Source of the DNA: Deltaproteobacteria bacterium
GTDB lineage: Bacteria > Myxococcota_A > Polyangia > HGW-17
Assembly (NCBI GenBank): GCA_016937155.1
Contig: JAFGWM010000006.1
Span: forward strand, 38,782 to 102,781
Direction: 5' to 3'
Length of the DNA stretch: 64,000 bases
This document shows positions 35,882-45,568 of this stretch, piece after piece (the stretch's first letter is position 1; each line of letters opens with the position of its first letter). The position numbers and the translations under genes were made by a program. The notes beneath the pieces are model-generated. The model ran no database searches, was not told where the DNA came from, and saw only the letters and a list, made by a program, of their open reading frames with translations.

Positions 35882-36325
35882 ATGAAAAAGTTAATCACCC
35901 TTGCGTTTATTATATCAGCAGCAGCTGTTTTCGGTGCATGTGAAGAAACTGATCTCGGAAGATATTGTGTGGTGGGGTTCGATAATGAATCCGGTCTCGA
36001 AGGTGTTAAGGCCATAAACGCAGAAGCGCCTGAATGTCTTGATCGTATCTGTGTTTTTCAGGCAAGTCCGGTGACAACAGAAGACAGTGAAATTGAGACT
36101 ATTCAGTACTGCTCAAAGAAATGTGGTTCTGATGGTGACTGCAGTGGTGGCGATAAAAGTAACTGCAGCAGTGGATTCATCTGTATCAGAATTGGTGAGG
36201 AGTCAGAGGATCTCAATAGTAAATGTATATGTGAATGCCGTGATTTCCTGACTGCCAAGGATGTTTGTCAGAACCGCTGTAAAACCGGTGATTCCGACAA
36301 GGATGATGCCTGTAATCAGGATTGA
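35882..36325 (+). CDS. Small Cys-rich lipoprotein
   Basis: 147 residues from the ATG at 35882 (GGAGG five bases before). Signal peptide MKKLITLAFIISAAAVFGAC with lipobox FGAC. The mature protein has about 16 Cys in closely spaced pairs (CSKKCGSDGDC, CICECRDF, CQNRCKTGD), a disulfide-stabilised surface domain similar in style to the EB/Dickkopf-like knots common in Myxococcota. First gene of a long plus operon. Its 3' end overlaps the hemW start region. Function unknown. Confidence 0.75.
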   Translation: MKKLITLAFIISAAAVFGACEETDLGRYCVVGFDNESGLEGVKAINAEAPECLDRICVFQASPVTTEDSEIETIQYCSKKCGSDGDCSGGDKSNCSSGFICIRIGEESEDLNSKCICECRDFLTAKDVCQNRCKTGDSDKDDACNQD

Positions 36326-37517
36326 TTTGACCCTTCCTTTTGCACTTTTTTCCCCTTCACTTTTAAATCAGGAATTATCAGTATATATTCATATACCGTT
36401 TTGTTCATCCATTTGTGGGTACTGTGATTTTCCCAGAGTAAGGCTTGAAAATGAGTCCACAATAGATAGTTATCTTGATGCTCTTTTTGTTGAGATGAGT
36501 GAAATGGGGAAGGTTTTCGGAAAATTTCCAGTCAGCACAGTATATATTGGTGGAGGAACGCCCTCTGTACTTGGGAAAAAACTGTTTAAAAACCTGATAC
36601 CGGTGGTAAGGGATAATTTTTCCGTTGATAGGTTGAGTGAATTTACAGTTGAATTAAATCCGGATGATATTGACACTGAATTGCTTTCAGGACTTTCGGA
36701 TAATGGTGTAGACCGCATTTCAATTGGAGTTCAGACATTTCATAATCCCCGCAGGCTGGGAAGGCGCCACGACAGTGCAACGGCTTTAAGTGCAATAAAA
36801 ACGATCCGTGATTCCGGATTTACAAATTTTAATGTGGATCTCATGTTTGGTCTTCCGGATACTGAGGGTAATGAACTGGAGAGAAATCTTGATATTCTGA
36901 CTGAGCTTGATGTTCCGCACATCAGTGTCTATGGGCTTACTGTATCCGAAAACAGTCTCTGGAAAAAACTGATTGATGAAGAGAAGTTGATTATTCCCGA
37001 TGAAAACCAGTGGATAAGAGAATATCAGCAGGTTGACAAAAAACTGAAGTCTTCAGGTTATCATCATTATGAAATATCCAACTTTTCCAAACCAGGTCTT
37101 GAAAGTATTCATAACATGGTGTACTGGAACCAGAAAAATTATCTGGGACTTGGATCCGGTGCCGCTTCCAGAATAGGAGATCTTCGTTTTTCAGGATTAT
37201 TTCCACCGGAAAAATATATTGAAACAGTAAAAAATGAAAATTTTCGACTGATGGATATTATAGAAAATATTGAGAAAGTATCGGAACTTGAAAGAAATGA
37301 GGAGATAATATTTACTGGAATCAGGTTACTTGATGGAATTGATTTTCCATTGAACTGGTTTAAATCTCATGAGTTTGAGTCAGTTCATTCAAAATTTGTA
37401 AGGGAAGGTCTTCTCAATTTTAATGGAAAAACTACATCCCTTACGGAAAAGGGTTTGTTTTTAAGTGATTTTATAGCATTGCAACTTATTGAAACGCTTG
37501 ACACTGTTATCAATTGA
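36306..37517 (+). CDS. hemW: HemW-like radical SAM protein
   Basis: About 403 residues. Radical SAM family of the oxygen-independent coproporphyrinogen oxidase type; HemW itself is a heme chaperone. Cluster motif CSSICGYCDF (Cx3Cx2C), then YIGGGTPSVL, ELNPDD, NGVDRISIGVQTFHNPRR, NVDLMFGLP and the C-terminal HemN domain with HYEISNFSKPG and NMVYWNQKNYLGLGSGA. The start is uncertain: ATG 36303/36306 or TTG 36327, all overlapping or abutting the lipoprotein stop. True HemN has extra N-terminal residues absent here, so HemW is the better name. Confidence 0.88.
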   Translation: MPVIRIDLTLPFALFSPSLLNQELSVYIHIPFCSSICGYCDFPRVRLENESTIDSYLDALFVEMSEMGKVFGKFPVSTVYIGGGTPSVLGKKLFKNLIPVVRDNFSVDRLSEFTVELNPDDIDTELLSGLSDNGVDRISIGVQTFHNPRRLGRRHDSATALSAIKTIRDSGFTNFNVDLMFGLPDTEGNELERNLDILTELDVPHISVYGLTVSENSLWKKLIDEEKLIIPDENQWIREYQQVDKKLKSSGYHHYEISNFSKPGLESIHNMVYWNQKNYLGLGSGAASRIGDLRFSGLFPPEKYIETVKNENFRLMDIIENIEKVSELERNEEIIFTGIRLLDGIDFPLNWFKSHEFESVHSKFVREGLLNFNGKTTSLTEKGLFLSDFIALQLIETLDTVIN

Positions 37518-37555
37518 ACCTAAGTTGCAGGTATCAAATATTTTGGGGTCTGAAT

Positions 37556-38359
37556 TTGAAACATCTATTACTTTTTACATCAACGATTATTATCCTTTCT
37601 GTGGCAACAGGTTGTACTCTAACGGATAAATCCTCAATTCCGGCAAGTTATAAGGGTAAGGCAAAAAAAATATATAACCTTGGTATGAAAAGACTTAAGT
37701 CCAAGGATTATGAGGATGCCAGGAATATATTCAGAAAACTCCGTAAGGCTCACCCTATGTCCATGTATGCTACTCTCAGTGAACTCAGGACTGCTGACTG
37801 TCATCGGAAAGAAGGTAATTTCGCCACAGCGGCAAGTCTTTACCACGATTTCATGAAGGATCATCCTTATCACGAGGCCGTAAGAAGCGGGTATACCACA
37901 TGGCAAATAGGGTACTGTCAGTATCGGTTGGGACCCGGTGACTTTTTTATTTTTCCTCCCTCATATGAAAAGGATCTTGGTCATACTCAAAGTGCATATA
38001 AGATTTTTAAAATTTTTGAGAGGAGATATCCCTCAAGTGTATATATTCCCAAAGTTAAAAGATATCATAAAAAAGCTCTAAAGAAACTTGTTGCTCATGA
38101 ACTTTACGTAGCTGACTACTATCAGAAAAAAAGTAAACCTAAAGCAGTAAAGGGAAGACTGGAATATATTCTCACAAATTATCCGGAATCCCCTGAAATC
38201 TTTAATTCCGGAATGAGACTGGTTAATATTTATATTGAATCAGGTGAAAAGAAACGTGCAAAGCAGCTGCTTTCCAGTCTGATAAAGAAATATCCTCGTG
38301 ATAAACTTGTATCTGATGCCCGGAAGCTTCTTGGAAAAATATCGATGGAGGTTAAATAA
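37556..38359 (+). CDS. BamD/YfiO-like TPR lipoprotein
   Basis: About 267 residues from the TTG at 37556, giving the compact signal peptide (M)KHLLLFTSTIIILSVATGC with a good lipobox; a TTG at 37514 would add 14 residues. TPR units follow (YNLGMKRLKSKDYEDARNIF, DCHRKEGNFATAASLYHDF), the pattern of BamD, the outer-membrane assembly lipoprotein. Overall divergence leaves room for another TPR lipoprotein. The TPR gene starts at the next base after its stop. Confidence 0.7.
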   Translation: MKHLLLFTSTIIILSVATGCTLTDKSSIPASYKGKAKKIYNLGMKRLKSKDYEDARNIFRKLRKAHPMSMYATLSELRTADCHRKEGNFATAASLYHDFMKDHPYHEAVRSGYTTWQIGYCQYRLGPGDFFIFPPSYEKDLGHTQSAYKIFKIFERRYPSSVYIPKVKRYHKKALKKLVAHELYVADYYQKKSKPKAVKGRLEYILTNYPESPEIFNSGMRLVNIYIESGEKKRAKQLLSSLIKKYPRDKLVSDARKLLGKISMEVK

Positions 38360-39154
38360 ATGGAGGATCTCAGAAAACTTGTTGCCACGGGAAGGGAAGC
38401 CTATGAGGCTGGGGAATTTAAAAAAGCTGAAGAGATTCTGACCAGAGCACTGGAAATGCGGGACGATCTTGCAGATGTTCATAATATGCTTGGTGTTATT
38501 AATCATCACACTGGAGAGATGGATGCTGCAAAAGAGCATTTTGAAAGGGCACTCATTATCAATCCAAACTATACCGATGCAGCTCTCAATCTTAGTGTTA
38601 CATACAATGATCTTGGAAAATACAGTGAGGCAAGAAAAGTTTATTCCAGAGCAATGGCTCATAGCAAGAATCAGCCATCTTCCCTCGATCCTTTTGTCAG
38701 AGGAAAACTTTCTAATATGCATGCCGATCTTGCGGAAGTTTACAAGGAATTGTCGTTGTTTGATGAAGCAGTCATGGAATTTGAAAAAGCTCTGGCTCTT
38801 GCCCCTTCATTTATTGATATCCGTACAAGGCTTTCTGATGTCTACCGAGAAAAAGGTGATTATGACCGGGCTTTGGAAGAACTTGGGATAGTCATTGAAC
38901 AAAATCCAAAATATACTCCGGCACTTATCAGTATGGGTGTTGTGTACTACTCAAAAGGAGATATGGAAAAGGCGAAAGTTTATTTTGAGGATGTGCTCAA
39001 ATTTGATCCCAACAATAAAAGTTGCAGTCTGTATCTTAAAATGATTGAGAGAAGTAATCTTCCCACAGTTGAAAAAGTAGAAAAAGTTGAAAGAATTCCG
39101 GAAACTGAAAAATCTGAAAATTCAGAATCTCCCGCCACTGAAACTGAAAAATGA
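38360..39154 (+). CDS. Cytoplasmic TPR protein
   Basis: 264 residues, no signal peptide. About six tetratricopeptide repeats from residue 5 to 225 (for example [40 protein letters not shown]), then a Glu/Lys/Ser-rich tail. It overlaps the FliO-like gene by four bases, so it is made with the export gate. It may act as an assembly or chaperone factor, which is inference. Confidence 0.8.
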   Translation: MEDLRKLVATGREAYEAGEFKKAEEILTRALEMRDDLADVHNMLGVINHHTGEMDAAKEHFERALIINPNYTDAALNLSVTYNDLGKYSEARKVYSRAMAHSKNQPSSLDPFVRGKLSNMHADLAEVYKELSLFDEAVMEFEKALALAPSFIDIRTRLSDVYREKGDYDRALEELGIVIEQNPKYTPALISMGVVYYSKGDMEKAKVYFEDVLKFDPNNKSCSLYLKMIERSNLPTVEKVEKVERIPETEKSENSESPATETEK

Positions 39155-39498
39155 TAAGTGAATTTATACCAAACAGGGAGATTTATTTTCTTCTGGATTC
39201 AGGATCAGAAGTACCTTCAATGAGCTATCTGGTGGTTAAAACTATAATTATTCTGGTTGTTTTTGCTGGGATTCTAATTTTAATGGCAAAATACGGTCCC
39301 AGACTGATGTCAGTTTTTCCCGCATGGAATATCAAGAGAGGCAGCAGAATGAAAGTTCTTGAGATGCTGCCTGTTGAACCGGGAAAAAATTTGTATCTCA
39401 TCGAAATAGACGGAAAAACATGGCTTTTCACCAGCACTGCCGGGGCACTTCAGAAGGTGGATGGTATGGATTTCTCTGGAAAGCACGATGAATCCTGA
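39151..39498 (+). CDS. FliO-like small membrane protein of type III export gate
   Basis: 115 residues. One membrane helix ([19 protein letters not shown]) followed by a short cytoplasmic beta domain: [20 protein letters not shown] then EIDGKTWLF, the FliO pattern (RL.V.E...L.....LYLIE..G). In flagella FliO helps FliP assemble. It overlaps the sctR start, matching the fliO-fliP-fliQ-fliR order. Confidence 0.8.
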   Translation: MISEFIPNREIYFLLDSGSEVPSMSYLVVKTIIILVVFAGILILMAKYGPRLMSVFPAWNIKRGSRMKVLEMLPVEPGKNLYLIEIDGKTWLFTSTAGALQKVDGMDFSGKHDES

Positions 39499-40174
39499 AA
39501 TTCTCAAAAATCTGATGCCTCAGGGTACTGCAGGGCTCACCCTGATAATGGTAATTGCTGCATCATTGTCTTTTATTCTTCTTTTTATTACCAGTTACGT
39601 GAAAATGGCAGTGGTTTTCGGGTTACTCAGAAGTGCCATGGGTCTGAATCAGACCCCTCCCAATATGGTACTCACAGGGATGGCTATAATTCTCAGCACA
39701 TTTGTAATGTATCCCGTATTCACAAAATCTTATGAAAATGGAAAAAACGAGTTTATGACTTTCAGTGATGAATCCAGAGATACCGATACCCGGATGAAGG
39801 CTCTGGAAAGATTTGTAAAATTGTCCTCAATGCCAATAAAAAAGTTTCTCTCAAAACACAGTCATGCAAGGGAGAAGGCATCATTTTCAAATATGGCTTC
39901 CACCATGAATGATGGTAAATCCCCTGGAGAAGAATCTTTCATTGTATTAATGGGAGCTTTTCTCATAAGTGAACTTAGTGAAGCTTTTCAGATAGGGTTT
40001 TTACTTTTTCTTCCTTTTCTCATAATTGATATACTTGTGGCCAATATTCTTATGGCTCTGGGTATGCACATGCTGAGTCCCACCACAATATCACTTCCCT
40101 TTAAACTTTTACTTTTTGTTAGTGTGAGCGGTTTTACTCTTATTTCGAGAGCACTTATACTCAGTTATGGATAA
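39488..40174 (+). CDS. sctR: Type III export gate subunit SctR/FliP
   Basis: 228 residues from the ATG at 39488 (GGAAAG before it). Core channel protein of type III export. ITSYVKMAVVFGLLRSAMGL, then NQTPPNMVLTGMAIILSTFVM and the C-terminal MLSPTTISLPFKLLLFVSVS match the family. The wording (VKMAVVFGLLR, PPNM, SLPFKLLLFV) is nearer to injectisome SctR than to FliP, and there is no cleavable signal peptide. The neighbouring FliO points to flagella. Which machine it serves cannot be settled here. Confidence 0.92.
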   Translation: MNPEILKNLMPQGTAGLTLIMVIAASLSFILLFITSYVKMAVVFGLLRSAMGLNQTPPNMVLTGMAIILSTFVMYPVFTKSYENGKNEFMTFSDESRDTDTRMKALERFVKLSSMPIKKFLSKHSHAREKASFSNMASTMNDGKSPGEESFIVLMGAFLISELSEAFQIGFLLFLPFLIIDILVANILMALGMHMLSPTTISLPFKLLLFVSVSGFTLISRALILSYG

Positions 40175-40180
40175 TTTGGA

Positions 40181-40447
40181 ATGATTGCACAGGTATATGT
40201 AAATTTAATGGTAAAAACTCTCGTTCTTATAATTCTTTTCAGTAGTGTTCCTCTGGGTGTATCACTTCTAACGGGACTTTTTGTTGCAGTTTTTCAGAGT
40301 GTAACCCAGATACAGGAGCAGACTCTAAGTTTTGTCCCCAGATTTCTTGGCGTTTCTCTTTCATTACTGCTTTTTGGCCCGTTTATAGCAACTGAGCTTT
40401 CAGGTTTTATGAAACTGATTTTTCAGTTGATTGGAGCCATAAAATGA
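40181..40447 (+). CDS. sctS: Type III export gate subunit SctS/FliQ
   Basis: 88 residues, normal length. Two membrane helices (LVLIILFSSVPLGVSLLTGL and the second FLGVSLSLLLFGPFIATELS), with the conserved loop VFQSVTQIQEQTLSFVPRF between them. It starts six bases after sctR and forms, with sctR and sctT, the helical export gate. Confidence 0.93.
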   Translation: MIAQVYVNLMVKTLVLIILFSSVPLGVSLLTGLFVAVFQSVTQIQEQTLSFVPRFLGVSLSLLLFGPFIATELSGFMKLIFQLIGAIK

Positions 40448-40460
40448 AAATATTTATAAA

Positions 40461-41204
40461 ATGAATGATTTTATTATTCAGACATCACTTGTGGCAGCAA
40501 GACTTAGCGGTATTGCAGCTTTACCACTTTTTTCCCCTGCTTCATCCCCTATCAGTCTCAGATTTGCGGTGCTGAGTGTTTTTTGCATTTACATTTCATG
40601 GATTATCCCACCACTGACATTGAGCAGTGAGGTTCTGGTGGGAGCCTTTATTTCTGAACTGCTGCTGGGAATAATGATATATGTTATCGTTTCTATATTT
40701 TTTTCAACACTTTCATCAGGTTTTAACCTGTTTGAAAAGAATGTATCCAGTGGTAGTACCAATGATCCCGTGACTGGAGGCAGCTATTCACCACTTTCCA
40801 GTGCTGCTTCTCTTTTAACAGCAGTAATCTTTTTTGTTTCAGGTATTCATCTGCAGTTTATTGAAGTAATTGTTCATTCATTCAAAACACTTCCTCCTGG
40901 TAATCTGTACTCATTCAGTTCATTTTCCACGGGTGTTTCAGGTATGATCAAGGCTATGTCATTGTCTTTTTCCATAAGCGTTTTTATTTCAATGACTGCC
41001 TTTGCACTCTTGGTTCTTGCTACATCTGCAATGGGTATAATAGGAAGATTCAGTCAGGGACTTCAGACCCATTTTTTATCAATGCCACTCAGATCAATCA
41101 TGGTTTCAGTAGGAGGTATTCTGATTTTTTTGTCTTCTCTGATTATTCTGGGTGAAATATTTTCACTTATGCTGGGATTCATGAAAATTATTCTAATGGC
41201 GTGA
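40461..41204 (+). CDS. sctT: Type III export gate subunit SctT/FliR
   Basis: 247 residues, about six to eight membrane helices. Family features: ARLSGIAALPLFSPASSPIS near the N terminus, FISELLLGIMIYVIVSIFF, and the C-terminal ALLVLATSAMGIIGRFSQGL. Last gene of the operon that begins at 35882. No SctU/FlhB, SctV/FlhA or ATPase gene follows in the window. Confidence 0.9.
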   Translation: MNDFIIQTSLVAARLSGIAALPLFSPASSPISLRFAVLSVFCIYISWIIPPLTLSSEVLVGAFISELLLGIMIYVIVSIFFSTLSSGFNLFEKNVSSGSTNDPVTGGSYSPLSSAASLLTAVIFFVSGIHLQFIEVIVHSFKTLPPGNLYSFSSFSTGVSGMIKAMSLSFSISVFISMTAFALLVLATSAMGIIGRFSQGLQTHFLSMPLRSIMVSVGGILIFLSSLIILGEIFSLMLGFMKIILMA

Positions 41205-41292
41205 ATCCAACTGGCTTTTATTACTCAATATTTTGAAGTAGTGCAAAGAATAAAAAGCTGTTTACATTTTAATTTCCATCGACTATAAGCTT

Positions 41293-41310
41293 TTGTCATG
41301 AAATTGTCAT
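41293..41310 (+). promoter_or_regulatory. Pho-box-like direct repeat
   Basis: TTGTCATGAAATTGTCAT: two 7-bp TTGTCAT units with a 4-bp spacer, the 11-bp period of PhoB sites (E. coli pattern CTGTCAT-N4-CTGTCAT). A looser AATGTCA follows at 41322. It lies about 45 bp before the activase gene. A PhoB/PhoR-like pair is encoded 4 kb downstream, convergent. Confidence 0.65.
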
Positions 41311-41355
41311 GAAGCCATGATAATGTCACGATATTGAGTTTTGTAGGAGATTAAT

Positions 41356-44300
41356 ATGTATTATTTAGGTATTGATGCGGGAAGTGTAAACGTTAAAACA
41401 GCACTATACAGGGGTGGAAAATGTATCCACCTTGGAGTTCATGAAATTAAGGAAGAGGTTTCCAGTGCTGTTTTTCAGGCTCTTAAAAAACTTCCCTTAA
41501 ATGAAAATGACAAAGTCAGAGTTACACTCACCGGGTCATCACGCCAATCAGGCAGTTTTCTTCCGGCAGCGGCTCTGATGGGGGAGATGATTGCTCTTCC
41601 TCTGGGTGTTTCAAGAGAATATCCCCAGTGCAGAACAATTTTTGATCTTGGTGCAGAATTCAGTAAATGGATTGAACTTGATGAATCAGGCAGTGTTGTA
41701 AACTTTAACACTAACGGTCTTTGTGCGGCAGGAGCCGGAGCATTTTTGCATCAGCAGTCCAGTCGGCTTGGTATTACTCTTGATGAAATGAGTGAAATAT
41801 CCATGAAAGCCGCCAGTGGCGCCAAAATTGCCGGAAGATGCAGTGTATTTGCTAAATCTGATATGATACATCTTCAGCAAAAAGGTATTGAGCCAAGTGA
41901 AATAGCATATGGTTTGTGTCAGGCCCTTATGCGTACCTTCAATTCATCAGTTGTAAAAGGAAAGAAGATTGAAAAACCCCTTGTTGTTACAGGTGGCACA
42001 GCCAATAATAAGGGAATTATAAGAGCTATCATGGAAATATTCTCTCTTGAGAAAAACGATATTATCCATGACGAAAAGAGTATTTATCTTCAGGCAAAGG
42101 GTGCTGCACTTTCTGAAACCGGATTTGAAACAGTATTTTCTGATCTTTGTGAAGAGTTTCATGCCATGTCTGTGAAGTCCGCAGAAACAGGAGCTTTTCC
42201 TGTACTGTCAAATGGAACTGACATCATTTCAGGTGGAGATGAACGTCCTGAAAATGTTTTTAAAAAGCCAGTCAAGGGATTCCTTGGTCTTGATGTGGGC
42301 AGTGTAAGTACCAATCTGGTTGTTATGAGTGAAAAGCTTGAGTTTTTATACGGTATTTATCTTCCTACAAGGGGTGAGCCTGCCAGAGCACTCAGCGAAG
42401 GAATGCGACAGATACGTGAAATAACTGGAGATAACCTCGAAATTATAGGAAGTGCTGCAACAGGAAGCGGTCGTCACCTTGCCGCAAGTCTGCTTGGTGT
42501 TGATGTTGTTCGGAATGAAATTACAGCCCAGATGGTGGGGACTGCTCATTTTTTCCCTGAGGTTGATACCATATTTGAAATAGGTGGTCAGGATTCAAAG
42601 TATATATCGGTGGAATCAGGTGAAATGAAAGATTTTGAAATGAACAAAATCTGTGCAGCGGGTACCGGGAGTTTTCTGGAAGAACAATCCCACCGGCTTG
42701 GCATAAATATAATTGGAGAATTCTCATCACTTGCACTGAAAGCTGATACTCCTGTGGATCTTGGAAGTCAGTGTACGGTATTTATGGACAGTGAACTTGT
42801 GAAACATCAGCACCGCAATGTGAGCGTTGAGAATCTGTGTGCTGGTTTGGCATACAGTGTCGCAAGAAATTATCTTGAGAAGGTTGTAGCTCACCGGAAT
42901 GTTGGCGATTTTATTGTTTTTCAGGGTGGAACTGCTTCTAATACCGCAGTGGTAAAAGCGTTTGAAAACCTTCTGGGAAGGAAAATTCATATTCATCCTT
43001 ACAATCGAATAAGTGGTGCAATCGGATGTGCCGTACTGGCTCAAAAAGCCAATGTTAAGAAAACCCTCTTCAAAGGGCTGGATTTTGATAGTACAGAGTA
43101 CTCCATCAGCACATTTGAATGTAAAAGTTGCTCAAATAACTGTCAGGTCAGTCGTATTAAAACATCCTCGGGTACTGTATATTTCGGTGATGCCTGTGAG
43201 AAATTCTCTTCATTTAAAAAATCAGTTTCCACAACAAGTGGATATTTTGATGAGATTCGTGAGATAAGAAGTAAATATACCCAGTTCAGCAGTGCAAATG
43301 GAAACTCCATGAGAACTTTGGGATTGATAAATGGTTCCACCAATGCCAGATACCTTCCTTTATGGAAGAAATTCTTAACAATTCTTGGGTATAACGTTGT
43401 GGTTTCTCCTGAAACCAGTGAAAAAACTCTGGAGGGTGGCAGTGCAGGTGTTCCCGGGGAAGTCTGCATGCCCATGAAAATTGCAGCAGCTCAGGTTAGA
43501 GCACTGATTGAGGAAGAAAAAGTTGACGCCGTATTCATGCCAAGTGTTCTTGAAATGGAATCACCTGATGACAGGGACGCCAGTGCCAGAAGAAATATCC
43601 CCGGTAGAGAACAGTATCACACTTGTGTTTATACCCAGGAACTTCCATTTATGATTTCCCGTCATCTTGGGAAAGCGGTTTTGACTCCTCAGTTCAGTCT
43701 GGATGCTGAAGGCGGAGGTTTACTGGAGGCTGTATCTGAACTTTCAGAAGCTCTGGGGAGAAAGCCTGCGGAAATAAAAAAAGCATATATTGAAGCCACA
43801 AATTATTTTCTTCCAATGGAGGATAAAATTATCAGAATTGGAAGCAGAGTTCTGGAAGAGGAAAAAGGAAATATTGCTCTTCTGATCGGCAGGCCCTACA
43901 CGATTTATGATTCATATCTCAATATGGGTTTATCCAGGCATCTGGAGAAAATCGGGTTCAATGTTATAACAATGGATAGCATGGACCTGGATGATATCAC
44001 CCTTGGAAGGGAGTATTCCAAGCTGCCATGGGGTTTTTCAAGGGAAAGCGTGAAAGCATGCAAAAAAACCCTGAAATACAGTAATGTTTTCCCAGTAATT
44101 CTTTCCACATTTGGTTGTGGACCCGATGCTTTTACTCATAAGCACCTTGAAGAAATTCTCGGTGACAGACCTCATCTTGTGTTGGAATTTGATGAGCACA
44201 GGGGAGAGGCGGGTATGGTTACAAGACTGGAGGCATTTGCGGACAGGGTTAATGCATATAATTTGAATATCACTGATAATCATCACAGCATTTCCATAAC

Positions 44301-45561
44301 TGAAAAGACGGAAACAGAAAAAAACCCTTCACTGAATGGACTGCCAAAGAGAGTGTTCTTCCCATGGATGGGACCCCATACCAGAGTTTATTCATCCCTT
44401 GTAAAGAGTCTCGACCCCGGTATTGAAATAGTGCTTCTTCCTCCACCGGATGAGGATACTCTGAGGTATGGTGAAGAGATAAGCTCAGGAAAAGAATGTC
44501 ATCCCTACACCTTTATTGCCAGTGATCTTGTGAAACTCGCCAGAAATGGAGTACTGCGTCAGGGTGACGCCTTCATGTTTGTTTCAACAGTGAATCCATG
44601 TCTCTTACCACAGTATGGTGATGCATTAAAACTCTGGGTTAGAAAAAATAATATTCCAGTGAGAATAATGGATTTCACAGCAACTGAAATGCTGGATCTT
44701 TATGGTTACGAGAGATTAAAACTTATTGTGGAAGGTACTACTGCAATGGATGCACTCATGGCAATCCGTGGACGTCTTGCCCCGTATGCCAAATCCCGTA
44801 ATGCAGTGAATTCAATTATTGAGGAAGCCTATATTGGTGTAGGTGAAGATCTCTCCAGTAAAAGAAGCCCCGCCAATGCAATTTCCAGAGCCGTAAAGGC
44901 TCTTGAGAGCCTTGAATATGACTATTCCAGAAAACTGCCCCTTGTGGGTGTTTTTGGGGATCTTTATACCAGACTGGCTGATCATTCAAATGGCAATATT
45001 GTCGATAAACTTGAAGAAGCTGGTTGTGAAGTGCACCTCAGCCCTTATATGGCTTCACTTGTGGATTTTTCCAACTATGCAGATGCCAGCAGGTGGGCAC
45101 AAAGAGGTCAGACGGTTCCAATGCTCTGGGAAACGTTTGCCATTATATCCACAACTATTGCCATGAATACTGTTTTTAACGCAATAGGTGATGATTTTAT
45201 CACACTGATCAATGAACCTTCATTCGAAGAAATTATGGAGCTTGTGGCACCATACACAGGAAAAAGAGGAAATTATCTTATTTCCTCCTCAATAGGTAAA
45301 TTCGCCCATTTTGCTGAAAGCAATTATGATGGTGTTTTAAATGTTATAGGTGTGAACTGTATGGTGGGATGTGCCAGTGGCAGTGCAATGGAAAAAATGA
45401 GACAGGATTACAGTGGAGTTCCCATGCTCACTATCAGTTACGGCAGAAGTGAAGGGCAGATGCATGCCATGAGACTTGAAACATTCATCCATCAGGTGAA
45501 GGAGTTCAACTCAAGTCATGTTCGCAGTGCAGTTCCTGAAAAACTTGCTGCTGATCGATAG
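41356..45561 (+). CDS. Giant 2-hydroxyacyl-CoA dehydratase activase-like protein
   Basis: 1401 residues, a known but poorly characterised family size. Two BcrAD/BadFG ASKHA ATPase domains (about 1-260, IDAGSVNVKTAL with CAAGAG near 122; about 305-565, LDVGSVSTNLVV with CAAGTG near 433), where the Cys would ligate a shared 4Fe-4S cluster. Then a Cys-rich segment (CKSCSNNC), a DUF2229 region (about 650-870, GEVCMPMK) and a dehydratase-subunit-like part with conserved Cys (GKECHPY near 1045, NPCLLPQYG near 1081, NCMVGCASGS near 1334). Activases use ATP to drive a low-potential electron into an Fe-S enzyme. Here activator and acceptor may be one chain. GGAG precedes the ATG; a Pho-box-like site lies upstream. 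Confidence 0.9.
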   Translation: MYYLGIDAGSVNVKTALYRGGKCIHLGVHEIKEEVSSAVFQALKKLPLNENDKVRVTLTGSSRQSGSFLPAAALMGEMIALPLGVSREYPQCRTIFDLGAEFSKWIELDESGSVVNFNTNGLCAAGAGAFLHQQSSRLGITLDEMSEISMKAASGAKIAGRCSVFAKSDMIHLQQKGIEPSEIAYGLCQALMRTFNSSVVKGKKIEKPLVVTGGTANNKGIIRAIMEIFSLEKNDIIHDEKSIYLQAKGAALSETGFETVFSDLCEEFHAMSVKSAETGAFPVLSNGTDIISGGDERPENVFKKPVKGFLGLDVGSVSTNLVVMSEKLEFLYGIYLPTRGEPARALSEGMRQIREITGDNLEIIGSAATGSGRHLAASLLGVDVVRNEITAQMVGTAHFFPEVDTIFEIGGQDSKYISVESGEMKDFEMNKICAAGTGSFLEEQSHRLGINIIGEFSSLALKADTPVDLGSQCTVFMDSELVKHQHRNVSVENLCAGLAYSVARNYLEKVVAHRNVGDFIVFQGGTASNTAVVKAFENLLGRKIHIHPYNRISGAIGCAVLAQKANVKKTLFKGLDFDSTEYSISTFECKSCSNNCQVSRIKTSSGTVYFGDACEKFSSFKKSVSTTSGYFDEIREIRSKYTQFSSANGNSMRTLGLINGSTNARYLPLWKKFLTILGYNVVVSPETSEKTLEGGSAGVPGEVCMPMKIAAAQVRALIEEEKVDAVFMPSVLEMESPDDRDASARRNIPGREQYHTCVYTQELPFMISRHLGKAVLTPQFSLDAEGGGLLEAVSELSEALGRKPAEIKKAYIEATNYFLPMEDKIIRIGSRVLEEEKGNIALLIGRPYTIYDSYLNMGLSRHLEKIGFNVITMDSMDLDDITLGREYSKLPWGFSRESVKACKKTLKYSNVFPVILSTFGCGPDAFTHKHLEEILGDRPHLVLEFDEHRGEAGMVTRLEAFADRVNAYNLNITDNHHSISITEKTETEKNPSLNGLPKRVFFPWMGPHTRVYSSLVKSLDPGIEIVLLPPPDEDTLRYGEEISSGKECHPYTFIASDLVKLARNGVLRQGDAFMFVSTVNPCLLPQYGDALKLWVRKNNIPVRIMDFTATEMLDLYGYERLKLIVEGTTAMDALMAIRGRLAPYAKSRNAVNSIIEEAYIGVGEDLSSKRSPANAISRAVKALESLEYDYSRKLPLVGVFGDLYTRLADHSNGNIVDKLEEAGCEVHLSPYMASLVDFSNYADASRWAQRGQTVPMLWETFAIISTTIAMNTVFNAIGDDFITLINEPSFEEIMELVAPYTGKRGNYLISSSIGKFAHFAESNYDGVLNVIGVNCMVGCASGSAMEKMRQDYSGVPMLTISYGRSEGQMHAMRLETFIHQVKEFNSSHVRSAVPEKLAADR

Positions 45562-45568
45562 ACAGACT

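Noticed and set aside
39151..41204. A complete type III secretion locus
   Set aside because: Only the FliO-like and SctRST gate genes are present; no SctU, SctV, SctN, ring or needle genes in the window.
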